Of a DNA stretch of 64,000 nt, positions 1 to 12,300 are shown one piece after another. This DNA is from Solea solea. Its lineage: Eukaryota; Chordata; Actinopteri; Pleuronectiformes; Soleidae. Numbering within the stretch: the stretch's first letter is position 1; the number at the start of each line of letters is the position of its first letter. Where the stretch lies: contig NC_081146.1 of NCBI RefSeq assembly GCF_958295425.1, positions 11,640,985 to 11,704,984 of the forward strand, in the 5' to 3' direction. The notes beneath the pieces were generated by a model. It saw only the letters and a program-made list of their open reading frames with translations. It had not been told where the DNA came from and made no database searches. A program made the translations under genes and the position numbers.

Positions 1-1542
1 ACAAACAAACAAAAAAGGCTCAGGCTCAAAAGCGTATACACTAAACACAAATATGCTTAAATGCTATGTTTTCTACAGGGATCACAACTTGTTATGAGCA
101 ACCTGAGAAGAACTGTTTTTAGATAACGCCAGGCAGTCACAGACACCCATGATTGTTTTAAAAAATACATCCTGACAAAGAACGAAATGGTATTGTTCTA
201 CTTTCATCTTTGTTGAGGATAGGATTTCAAAAGCACCAATAAAGTGCCCACGGCTGCAGATATTTGGGCTAAAACATGGCTCTGGTTTCATTTTCTCTGC
301 CCCAGATCTGATTCTTCCCCAGCAGGCTGCAAGATAGAGCTTTATCCTGAGGCCTGCTCTGACTTTCTGCTGCTTTCCAGATAGGTTGTGCTCAGAAGGG
401 TTTTTTTTCAGGGCTGTCGGGGCCTGGAGGACAGGCTGACACACACAGGAAAAAAACTAGATCAGTGGGACACAAGAACAAGGCAAAGAAAAGACCAAGC
501 ACTCAGCACCATTTCAATAAAAATGAAGCCTTATACCTGGAAAATCAATGACCTGCTATTATTATTACAACCTTTCCAGTAGCTCTCAGACTTCAAGGCA
601 CCTTCATCCACACATGAAGCTGCGTGTGGATGAAAAAGTGCATTTTTAATATCACAAGGAGTATTTTTCACTGAAAACATTTGTTATACGTGACTGACAA
701 TTCTTGGCAAATTGGTATCTCATTGTATTCGCAGTTTATCGCAGTTTGGTCATTTTCTCACTCTCTCTGCGTAAACGTGGAACAGACTAAGCGGCTTGTT
801 CAAAACCATTTCAAAGAAATCTGCTTGCAAGCTAATTATTTCATTCAACAAAGAGCAAGTTGTAATTATCTAATCTGCAGCTTGTTGGCCTGGACAACCT
901 GGACAAAAGTGTTCTGCCGTATTCAAGACATCTCGTCTTTATCTACTATTTTGCCCTTTGAAAATACTCCTCGAAAGTGTCATTGCTGGTAGAATGAATG
1001 CTGGTTTTACTTTCACGTTTGGAGGGACGCCTGATTCTTCAAAGCTGTAAATTCAGTTTTCCTTTCATCCTTTTTGTTGTCACACTATTGGCTTTGACCT
1101 TTCCTGTGAGAGGCCATTAACATGCAGCATTAATACAAAATAAATAATAAATAAATGCTTGGAAATGTGTGGAAGAAGCCAGAGGTGTTTCTCACCAAGG
1201 TGCTTGTGGGGTTGTGCTCCTGTTTGCAGTCCATCTTTAATAAGCGGCTAAATCTTTCAGTGTTTTAGTGATGACTGAAGTTGCTGCAGCATCACTGAAT
1301 TATTAAATGCATTAAACAAAAACAAAAAAGGATCAGAGGATGGACTGAAAGTGCTCGGTGCGTCCCAGAAAGTTGAGACGTTTTTGGATATGGCGAGTAA
1401 AACAGGCGTGTCGCAACCGCGTCGTTCTTGTTCCATCTTATTTTGAAAATACTGTAATTGTGCTCACAAAAGACGCACACCCTCAGACTCTAGATTTAAA
1501 TGATGAAATATTAAAATCATGCGTCTGTGTTTGTGTTTTCAG
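1..1542 (+). other. ptpru: Intron of ptpru upstream of the TM exon
   Basis: No exon recognised. The next exon begins with the last two bases of a split codon (CG), so the preceding ptpru exon must end in phase 1; it lies before base 1 or was missed. The sequence is AT-rich and unremarkable, with a simple AATA/AAAT run near 1138-1155. The 3' end has a usable acceptor (tttgtgttttcag). Confidence 0.7.
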
Positions 1543-1681
1543 CGGCCTGCAAAGATCACCGCAAGGCTCTGGAGGTGTCCCAACACTCTGAGGAGATGGG
1601 GCTGATTCTCGGGGTGTGTGCCGGTGGTCTGGTCGTCCTCATCCTCCTGCTGGGCGCCGTCATCATCATCATTAAGAAAGG
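1543..1681 (+). CDS. ptpru: ptpru exon: membrane-proximal ectodomain and transmembrane helix
   Basis: Acceptor tttgtgttttcag, donor gtaaac. The first two bases complete a split codon; then 45 full codons, and the last two bases (GG) begin a glycine codon. The peptide starts [19 protein letters not shown], followed by a hydrophobic stretch of about 26 residues rich in Gly, Leu, Val and Ile (LILGVCAGG... to ...AVIIII), then a KKG stop-transfer. This is the single membrane-spanning helix of a type I receptor. The [14 protein letters not shown] motif is what I recall for PTPRU and not for PTPRM, K or T. Confidence 0.95.
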
Positions 1682-4600
1682 GTAAACGTCTGATTATAAC
1701 TGTTGCGCACAAAAACACACGCCTCATTATGCAAAGTCATACCACATTGTTTTTCTCATTACATTTTGTTTTGGAACAATTCATTAATCAGATTTTGTAC
1801 ATGCCAACCACTCTGAAAGGCCATGCTTTTTTAGAGAAGATGCTGGACCAACAGCCCAGAGCTGCATTGTTTTCACTCCCTAACAACTCGTCATCTGCAC
1901 AGCCTATCTGAGTGTGAAGTATTTAATTAAAGACGGATGCAATTCAATTAGCCACTTAATTACACACACCAAGCAAACGCCTGACCCTTAAATGAGATGG
2001 TAATTGGGAGGGAAAAGGTGCTTTTAGAGATTATTAGTCAGTGATCCCACATGTCCACAGCAGCTCATCTACACCTTTGGCTCTGCATTAATGTAGCTGC
2101 AGCTGTGCCGGCCAAAGTTCAAGTCTCAACAAGGCTTAACCTGTCTTAGATAAGACCATGCGGCCATGACAAATGTGAAGTCACTCAAGGCACCGGCAAT
2201 CATTATTAAACGGCTGACACGGTGTTCAGATAATACTGAGTAATGCTGATTTTTCGAAAGTCACCACTACTACGCACACTAGCCCAGGGCGCCGCTGCAA
2301 AGCCACCATGCATCTTGCTCCTGGGGCATTGATCGCTAAATTTACTGTGGCAGAAAGCCACGTGGTCTAGTCCTTGAAGTGTAACACCGAGACATATTCG
2401 ATTGAAGGAAACACACTTTTTCTGCTTTGCTGTGGTTTTGGTTTGACAGCGCCTACATTCGCACGTGTCATGTGGCTGCCTTCACCGCCTGAACCCGAGA
2501 CGAGGATGGGTCTCATTTTCACTGTAATCAATGCTTTCTGCCCTCAGCTGACATTGCTTTCATCTTACATATCTTTCTCCTAATTTTTGTTTCTCCTCCT
2601 GCACTCTTACCAGAAGGGACTACAACTCTTACTACCCGTAAGTGACTCCACCTCTTTAGTTTTCCATCGTTTTATGATTCATCATATACACGCATGTGCT
2701 TTGGCTGTCATAAGTCACAGGGAAAACAATGCTGGATATACCTAATCAGCCTTTTCTTTCTTGTTTTTTTTTCTTTTGCGTTTTCTTAATAAACATAATA
2801 TTTTCTTTCTCTCACCATTCCTTTGTGTATTCTTGTCCTTCTGCTCTCTTCATCCACTAATAGAAAGCCAGTAAACATGAATAAGACACCCATTACCTAC
2901 CGGCAGGAGAAGAACCATATGGGCTCCATGGAGCGCAGTTTCACCGACCAGAGCACTCTTCAGGAGGATGAAAGGATGGCTCTTTCCTTCATGGATGCAC
3001 ACACCTGCGGTACACGCAGTAAGATATATGCAGACTCACCGTGTTCTCAAAAGCTACTGAATGTGATTCCAAACCTTGATGTATGTCACCCTTCACTTTA
3101 TTATCTCACTGACCGCCGCTCATTCTCTCTGAGAGATAGTTATCGCCCGGCATGAAAAAGATGTTTCGATACCCTCGGCTACTCACTGCCTGCAGCTGAT
3201 ACACAAAGAAAATCTCAGTATTTCAAAGAAAAAGAGAGAATTGTATAAGTGAAAGACATCACTTGTGATTGATGACATCACTTTTCATCTCGATCTCTTC
3301 TCTAATAGTGTCAGTCTCAGTGAAAAGGAGAAAACGGGATGTGTTTACTCTAAAAGTTGCTACACATCCTGGTCGGCGTCACCTGTCATCGGGGGCAGGG
3401 CTGCTGTCACTTCTACATAAAATCTATCATAGAGACATCTTTGCAGACAAAAACCTGTATGTGTCCATATCAGCAGGCAGTTTGCTGCCACGCCAATGTG
3501 TGGCATGTAAAATGCAAATGGTACCACAAAATGTGTTTCCTTATTTTACATCACTCCGTGTCATGTTCATGAATTTGTCCACCTGTAGTCGCACTACCAT
3601 TGCAAATGTGTCTGTATCTGGTTCAGGTGATGCACGTAGCTCGGTGACTGAGGCCAGCAGTCTGCTGGGAGGCTCCCCGAGGCACCAGTGTGGACGTAAA
3701 GGCTCCCCCTACCACACGGGGCAACTCCACCCTGCCGTGCGAGTGGCTGACCTCCTCCAGCACATCAACCAAATGAAGACTGCCGAGGGCTATGGCTTTA
3801 AACAGGAATATGAGGTGAAAGGGCAATATTTATCTCCTTTCTTACACTCACAAATTAAGCCAACAGCTCTGCAGGGTCCCTGAGATCCTTAAAATATCCT
3901 TTTGCTATTCAAGGTCTAACAACGCCGTAAAATGTCTCAAATTAAATATGATCTGGGGTGGAATGAATCAACATGTTTTGTTCAGTTTTTGTTTTAGTTT
4001 ACCAGCAATTACTATTTTTGCAATGTTCAATAACTATTTGTGTGGCTGTGATCCGAGCTGTTCACTTTGTAAATTGTGAATTTGTTCATTCTGGAAAATC
4101 CTTCAGACCGTGCTACTAATCAGGCAGAATTCAGTAGTTTCTCTCTGTCTGCCAACTTAATCGATGAGAGAAGGAGAGCAGAGATTATTTATGACCTTAT
4201 TTCATATGTTGTGCTGTGAAAAACATAGTTTAAGAGCAGGTGGAATCAATAACTCAATCACTCAATCAACAATCATTGTTTATTTATACAGCACTTTACA
4301 ATATCTGCAAGGTACTCGTAGGGCTTCACATTAAAAGAAAGAAGAAAACAAACACTCAGGAGTAAAATACACAGTAAAACATGTAAAACCAATAAACCAA
4401 TAATATAAGGAAATAGCCAAAAGCCATTCTAAATAAATATCTAAATTAAAGAAACGTTCACTGCCTTATAATGTTAAAAAATATGTGTATTTACAAGAAA
4501 GCTTTAAAAGTAATTTCAAAACATGTGCTTGTACCCTGGCTTTTACTCTAAGAACACAAAATGAATAGCTGTTGCACTAAAGGCGACTATAACATAGACA

Positions 4601-7600
4601 ATTATGCTACGAATGTGAAGTGTATACTGTACTCACACTGAGACTGTTGTATTTAACGCCCAACCTTCATTGTCAATTCAGCAGAATGACTGAATAGCTC
4701 CACGTTCTCCCATCATACAGTTAGAAAGAGAACTAGAGGCAATAAAACTCACACTTCAGTGATATACTGTGTCGAGGCAGTTTCGTCTTTAATTTTTTGC
4801 AATTGAGAAAGATTTTGAGTTTATAGGAGTCACTGAAAGCTTTATTTGCCTCTGAGGTTGTCAGTTATGTTTGAGCATCTCCTTTTCCGTGGTGAGATGA
4901 TGTCTCTTCACATCCTGTGCAGAGTTGTGTTTCTGTATATCGTCGTTTAATTAAAGTCAAATCGCTCTACCTGCTTCTGTCAATGATGCACACGGTAACT
5001 TTATTTCCAGATAATTTTAGACCTAATTGAACTTATCTTTGAATAAATGATACATCCATCCTTGTGTGAATGCATATGGACAGATTTCAGTGTCTCCACG
5101 TTTAGGCCTGCTCGGTTAGCTTCACTGTCTGTCACTGTTTGTCAGTCATACTAAGGGTCAATTGTAGTCGCTATGGAGAAGTCATTTTGTTGTTGGTATG
5201 ATACTTGTCAGCATTATAGGCCAACGCCTCTACTCTTATCCAAGCACCCTCCTCACCACCCACTGAAATTCATTATCTGGGTTAACAGGGTTGTCACACT
5301 ATTACTAAGCATATGAATAAATTGCTCTCTTTTGGGCCAGAAGAGGACCACTGATGTGGTGTCGCTCAGACCTGATGAGGTTTCCATGAAGAGTGGGTCG
5401 CCTGTCTACTGCTAACAAAAGGCTGAGGAGGGAACCTCAGAATAACCTCCTACCAGCTAGTATTTCTCTCCCACTGCAGAAAAGAGTAACCACAATACTG
5501 TGACGCACAGCCGCTGTTAATGGTGCCCACTAAACGCAGTTTCATTGGAAGACATCTCCCACTGAAAAGTCCTCATAGTACTTCACTACTTACCCTTCTC
5601 ATAGTAGTGATGCAAATACCAACCATGTGGGATTAATATAGATTATATAGACTGATATGTGGAGGGCAGAAGTTGAGCTTCACAAAACAAATCCACCAAC
5701 ATCCTGCTGCTCAGAGCCTTAAAACGATATCTGGATTGACAGTGAGTATTTGGCCATTTTGGCTTGAAATTTATAAGGAAGGAGAATTTCTGTTTTTCAG
5801 TTTTCATTTAAAAAACAAGTTTTGAACTTACCTTCAACTGTGTTTTTCGCATGAGTGTACTTAGTCCTGCCTTGTTAGTTTATTTCTCTCTCTCGTTTTG
5901 TACCTGTGAACAATGGAGTCCGAGCCCTAAATTGAACTGTTAGTAGAATTAGATTTTCCTTTGCGGAACATTGTCCATCCACCTCTTGCTGTTGCTGCTA
6001 TTGGTAGTCGTATGATTCATAGAACCTAATGAGAGCCCAGATCTCAGAAAACATCTCCCTGGTGGAAACAATTGCAGTTTAAGAGTTTCAAACATACCTA
6101 CAAGAGGAGTCCGTCCGTGTCACCAGTGGCTATTTTTATGAAAAAGGAAAACATCTTTTGTCTCTGGTTCATGGTTCCCCCTCTGGGAACTCTGCTTGTA
6201 GACTCATTACACTGTCTCTTGTGGGTAAAACACACTAAAAAAAAAAAAGAAAGAAAAAGAAAATCAATACACACCTCCTCAGTGTGAAAGTGTGTTTTGA
6301 TGGAGTGTCCCTCTGTATTATGAAGTAAGAAGATGAGTATCATATTACACTCCCATGGCAGGTGTGGGTTTTTATTTCCCTGAAGAATACATGATCCAGA
6401 ATTTAGTGAGTTGTAAAGGGACTCGTATGTGTGGCAGCTGCTGTCACCACCGTTACTGTATATTGGTTTTAGTTGAAGTGAGTGTGCCCGGTCAGAATTA
6501 CATGTGTGGTGTGAAGATGGGGACTATTGTATAACTATTTTACCCATCAGAGTGTTCCACTTATTCACACATTGTATTTTAAAAAACTGTCACGCACACT
6601 TGTATGCAGAAGATTTTGAATATTGCTGAATTTAATCAGTTACGTACCTAGTACCTAGTACTCGTTTTGACTTTTAGTTATTGTGGTAAAAATATTTTTC
6701 CTAGTTTTTACATTCACAAGTTCATATTCATGTTTTGGTATTAACATTTAGAGCTATGTTTCTCATTCTTAAGATAGATTGTTGTGCATTGTTCTCTGTT
6801 GCTATGCTAATGTGATTTGTTGGCACGACTCTGCTTCCACTTTTTATGTATTTATAAATTATTGTTCATCACTTAGGTTCCGCTACTCATCTTCGTGTCT
6901 TCTCTAGTCTTGAACATATATACGTACTTGAATCATTGTAATGATTCTGTTTTCCATACATTTATTTATATGGAAAAAGGATCAGTATATCCACACTGAT
7001 CATACTGAGTGATACTGAAAACTAAATTGGGCACAGTGCGCCTTAGTTGCACAAATAACAAATAATGCACAAGGTAAATCATTTCTGTAATTTCTTGCAT
7101 CCGATTTCTCTTTTATATCAACATTATCCTTTCAACCCTCTCCCTCGATCTCGTCCAGTAAGGTTTTCTTATAAAACCTACATGTGTCCGTGTTGTTAAA
7201 CTTAATAACCTCTCTTCAATAAACTGTCACCCTCTCACGGTTGCGATGCCACCATATCAGCAACAGCTGCGGTCACATGGGGAGCATGTGTGCTTGTTGT
7301 CTCTTTGTCCCAATTTCCTGAATGCAATATCTCAGTGACGCCTCAAGAACGTACTGAATAGATTTTGGCGGTTGATGGGCAATTTAACCCTAATGACACA
7401 AAAGACAATTTTGCTTAGAATCAAAATGTGAATTATATATATATATATATATTTGATATATATATATATATAAATATACATATATATGTACATTTTTACG
7501 TTTCTATAGTGGTTAATACACCAGTATGTCGAAGCTCTTTAACTGAAATGATATTTATTAGTTATCCATGAATTTTCAAATGTACTGTTTTTTAAAATAA

Positions 7601-7998
7601 CTGGAAAAAAATAGTAAAGCACATTATTTCTTAATTAACATGTCAAATGATAGTTATTTACTTGATTCTTTTCTCAGAGAAGAAGCCTCAAATTTGGGTT
7701 TGAAAAGATGAATTCAGTTTCATATTCGCCAAATAAATAAATAAAAAGAAACATTTTAAACAGTTTTAAACAAGTCTTTCTCGTTTTAATGACAGGTGGC
7801 GTAATAGATGTGTTCAGCACTGTATATAGTCAGACAAATGAATTCCAATGAATAAAATATAGAAATAATGACATTTTATATCCAAAACACCACATTTGTG
7901 TGCATAGTTTTTCCCTGTAGTGTGATCACTTGAGCCATACAACAGTGAGGAGGTTCTAGTTCTTGTGTCTTTCCTTTCTCTGGGTCTCTCTTCTGAGC

Positions 7999-8033
<35 letters not shown>

Positions 8034-9277
8034 CAGGGAAACAAAAAGAGCTCAGGGATCGATTGTCAAAAATGTAAAGGAAAAGAGGTCAAGAATGATG
8101 GATGAGTTGGACATTGAGAGAAATGATGATGAAGAATGATGAAGAGAGGTAGAAGAAGGTAAAGAAAATGAGTGATTCAGAGAACAAAACAGGCCCCGAG
8201 GGAATGTACATTGAAAGAACTGTAAAGTGTGAGAAGGAGGAGGAGGAGGAGGAGGGTGTAATCCCAGGCAGGATTTGGCTGGTTCTTGGCTCGCTGTGAG
8301 GAGAACTGCATTGTAATCCCCTGCTCACCATGTAGACTTGGGCAGTGTTTTGAAACCAAATTCCTCTAGTGGCTGACAACTGCAGGGGGTAGACTGGGGA
8401 TCATTTTGTGTGTGCTTGTGTGTGTCTATGTGTGTTTGTGTATCTGGCTCACTGAAAGGGCTTATTTTGGCCGCGCAGTGCCTTATTACAATGTGTGAGA
8501 GGATGTGCTCTCCTGTGCATCCATGCACACAAGCGTGGGAGTATGATGTGTTATAATACATCTGAGCAACCATTCATCCAAGCAGTCGTGGCTAAAGTTT
8601 AGAGAGCATAAGCTTTCAGGGTAAAGGGTTTAATGAAAGGTCAGTTTTTGAGTTACAGTATTGTATTCATTATCTTTTACTTTCATAAACCTGCGTGCGT
8701 AAGAAATTAACCATAACCTGGACGGTCAAGGACACTTAAGTGCTCCACTACACATTAGTGTTGGCACTGATTTGTCTAATAAGACACCAAACTGTCTCCT
8801 CTCCATAGGATACAGTGACTTGATTTAAGCCCTATGACGCTGAAAGCCTTATCATGCTGAAATATTTCCTTATCAGCTATAAAACAGATGTAAAAGGGTG
8901 TGTTGAAGCTGCTATTATCTGTAGTTTGAGACATTTGAACAGTAAACATGGAGACAGTGTTGTTTAGATCTGAAGTGAGATTCTTTTTTATTCCCACAGA
9001 GTTTCTTCGATGGCTGGGACTGCACAAAGAAGAAGGACAAAACCAAAGGGAGGCATGACACATTGTCAGGATGTAGGTCATCAGAAAACATTTTATTCTG
9101 CAACAAAACATAAAACATAAAATATTGTCAAAGGTTTTTTTTTTATAAACAATCCTTTGCTGTTTTTGAATCTGTCTCAGATGATCGCCACAGAGTCAAG
9201 CTCCACCCTCTCCTGGGAGACCCCAACTCAGACTACATCAATGCCAACTATATCGATGTAAGTGTAAAGTTTTGTTC

Positions 9278-9315
<38 letters not shown>

Positions 9316-12300
9316 CTACATGGGATGGAAACAGTCGGCCTCTGCTGTGACTCTGTCGCTCATACCTTTCAAAGCCACAGTCCATCGCTCTCATTCCTGT
9401 ACGCCCACCAGTCTGCTGGCCCACTTTCACCTGAAAGCTTTCATCCAATCAAACACCCTCGTTTGCTGTGTTTTTGCCAGATGCCATGATTATCAATTGC
9501 TGCACTGAGTTCCTGACCCAGACTAACTCTGCTATCTCTTTTATTAAAGCAGAGTGGAATAAATGTGTTTAATGGACAGGAGATGAACCCTTTCTGTAAG
9601 ATGCCACAAATCCCCCGAAATTAAATCGACATGATCACTTTTATTCAATCTGTAGATGGGCTGTGTGTGTGTGTGTGTGTGTGGGGGGGGGGGGGATGAT
9701 CCCTTCCACTGTACGCCTTAATTGTCTGCCACACATGCAGGGCCACTGTAACATTCTCCCTGATCCCATGAGAAATACATGTATATGTTGCTTGATCTGC
9801 ATTTCATTCATAAAAAACAGGCCGTCTTTATTCAGAAAGCAGGAGAAGAAGCAGAAGTTATTATCGAAATAAAACCAGCTATTTTACTGCCAGATGTACT
9901 GTCGATAAAAAAGTTTTATTCTGCTTCCCCTGTGAATTTGCTGTCATGGTTCTCAGTTGTTGCTTGTCATTTGACTTACGCCAAAAGGAAGCCTGGCAAT
10001 CTGATACAGTCTCTTAATCTTCCAAGATTTATTTTACATGCCTCTCACTGGGACTACCATGAAGTAAATCTGGAACTCTGTGAGAAGATGAGGCAGAATG
10101 ATGTTCTTCCACTCCTGTCAGAGGTTGAGAAATAATGTTACAGTCACATCCTTATAAACAATATATTACACAATTGTGACAAAATCACCTGGTCTGTATG
10201 TTGACTAAATTTTGGGTGGATGCCTGCTTCAGGCCACATTGTATCGTCCAAAAAACTTGACACCACAGCACCTTTCCCCTTCATTTATTTTTGTGTAGAT
10301 AATTGCTCGTTGTGAGATGCTTTTAGGGAGTTCATGACAGTAATAGGGGATTTGAAACCTGGCCTGCTGTTCGGTCGGAAATTATTGTGAGGGTCTCTAT
10401 TAGAATCGAGGGCACAGAGGTGCGGACACGAGAAGAAGAACACCACGTAAAAGCCACTACAGTGTCACTGACCTTGCAAGCTAAAAATAACTACTTAGCA
10501 ATAATGGCAAACATCATGAACAACCTGTGATTATTTCAACAGAGCTTAAATGGGATATAATATTTACTCCCTCTGTAATGTTATTGCACTTTTAAAATGA
10601 AAGTAAAACAGCTCTCAGTTTGTGAGTCTTTGCATGGCAGTGTTGTGTGTAGAGGTACACAGTTTTTCATAATATGCTTAACAGCTTGCAAAGTAGGCCA
10701 GTAGATTACTGCTGTTGATAATTTACGTATCATCTTTGTATGGGCAGGTCTCTGATCTCTGATAGATAAAAAAATACACACAAGCTGAGAGTGCTTTCAC
10801 ACCAGAGCTTTAAATGGACCAGAGTTTGTTTCCTTGGATAGTCCGCTTCGTTTGGGCAGGTTGTGAAAGCTCATCTGAACCAGCGAACCAAAGAGAGGAA
10901 GTGAGGATCATAATGAGCAGCTTCTTGGGAAAAAACAATTAGGTTTGAACACCAAAGTAAAAACACAAACCCCAAGACTGCATAAATCTGGTGTTGCTCC
11001 ATTGTTTGTTTTTGTGGTGATCAAGCCGACTGATGGGGATGAATATCCGTTTTTGGTCCTGGACAATCTGTGAGCCGGGCTGTTGTTGCTGCGTGAAGTT
11101 GTCCTGGCGGTTCGGTCTGCTTACAAAAGTGCAGTGTGAAACCAAACCACATTAAGGCGTGGAATATTTCACCTCGTCAAACTGATCCTGGTGCCCTTAA
11201 TATCACAGGTTTGTACTGTAAAGCCCTGGAAACAATTATGTATTTATTACAATCAAATCTACACATGACCTTCCATCTGAGCAGGTAGAATTATATTGTA
11301 TTATACTTCTATCATTGTTTTTTTTAATATGGGACTTATAAAAAGTGACTCTACTGACTTATGTTTCATTCCAGTTGCTCAGAGTGAGGATCCTTTGTGC
11401 CCAGACGGTTAATCTCTTCCTGTATCCCCATTTCAAGTTTCCTCTTCACGATATCCTCACTATTATTAAACACAGAAACTTGGGACTCTCCCAGATGATG
11501 TCATGACCCCACAGGCTGCTGTTATGGACACCGGTTATTTCAACGCTGTTTTGTAGAATCTGTTTGGTAGAGCTACATTGCTCATGAGCCATTGTTTGCT
11601 GTTGCCGTGGAGACGAGGCCAGTCAGTGGAGGAGATCAGAACAATAAACATCTCAAGACATTTCATCATTGAACATGGGAATGAAAGTGTAGCCACAGCT
11701 GTTGAGATAATCCAACACTGAACCAGAATTTAAGGATAAATAAGCTGCAGGGTGTTTCGTCAATTTTCTCAACACTGTCATCTTTGGCTCCCGCCCACCA
11801 TTTGTGGTGTGAATAACAGGATTTTAGATTTTTATTTAAATGCACCAGCGCAGATGTACAGTAGATTAGAGAACTACGCATATGTATTGCTTTTATCTTG
11901 TATGATTTTTTTTTTTTTAATGATGAGTTTCATTACGATCATAGCTGTAGATGTGCTCCAACTCAGAATATCATTGTATATGGTAAAATATGTATGTGAT
12001 TTATTAATGCAACCAGAAATTACTGAGAGAGCATTAATATCATGAATATCATCACTGAGTTAAGCAACATTTAAACCAGAACAGACAAATGTAAGGTCAA
12101 TCGCTTTCTGCCATAGATAGATAGATAGATAGATAGATAGAGGAGCTCACCACCTCTCACCACCTCTCTGTGACCATGCTCGTCTCTACCAAAAGCTTCT
12201 TTCATTAACTAGTCTGTGTGTGTTCTGTTTTTTACTCCCCATTTCCGACCTTGGACCCTGTAGATTCGGATTAACAGGGAAGTAAGTACTCCACTGCTCG

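Larger units (their letters stand above)
3815..8999 (+). other. ptpru: Large ptpru intron (5.2 kb)
   Basis: Mostly unique-looking AT-rich sequence with no exon recognised. It holds a minus-strand retroposon tail near 4241-4330, an (AT)n tract at 7434-7492, a (GT)n tract at 8001-8031 and a (GGA)n run at about 8235-8255. Open frames at 6072-6343, 7814-8573 and 8776-9118 show no family resemblance and contain low-complexity runs. Confidence 0.6.
9258..12263 (+). other. ptpru: Intron before the 18-nt microexon (3.0 kb)
   Basis: Contains (CT)n at 9280-9312, a (GT)n-G(n) compound at 9662-9695, a possible MITE at 10789-11150 and (GATA)n at 12113-12141. The open frame at 9779-10135 (118 codons) matches no family I know and lacks splice or promoter support. 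Confidence 0.6.

Noticed and set aside
3269..3883. 204-codon open frame
   Set aside because: It is the ptpru exon 3627-3814 plus intron read-through on both sides.
9061..9072. Alternative D1 donor after ACATT (GT at 9065)
   Set aside because: Joining there to 9181 gives TTA then TGA, an immediate stop; the donor at 9073 keeps the YDRHRVKL motif.
9779..10135. 118-codon open frame in the D1 intron
   Set aside because: No known motif, no promoter or splice signals that fit ptpru phases, and AT-rich composition; probably chance.
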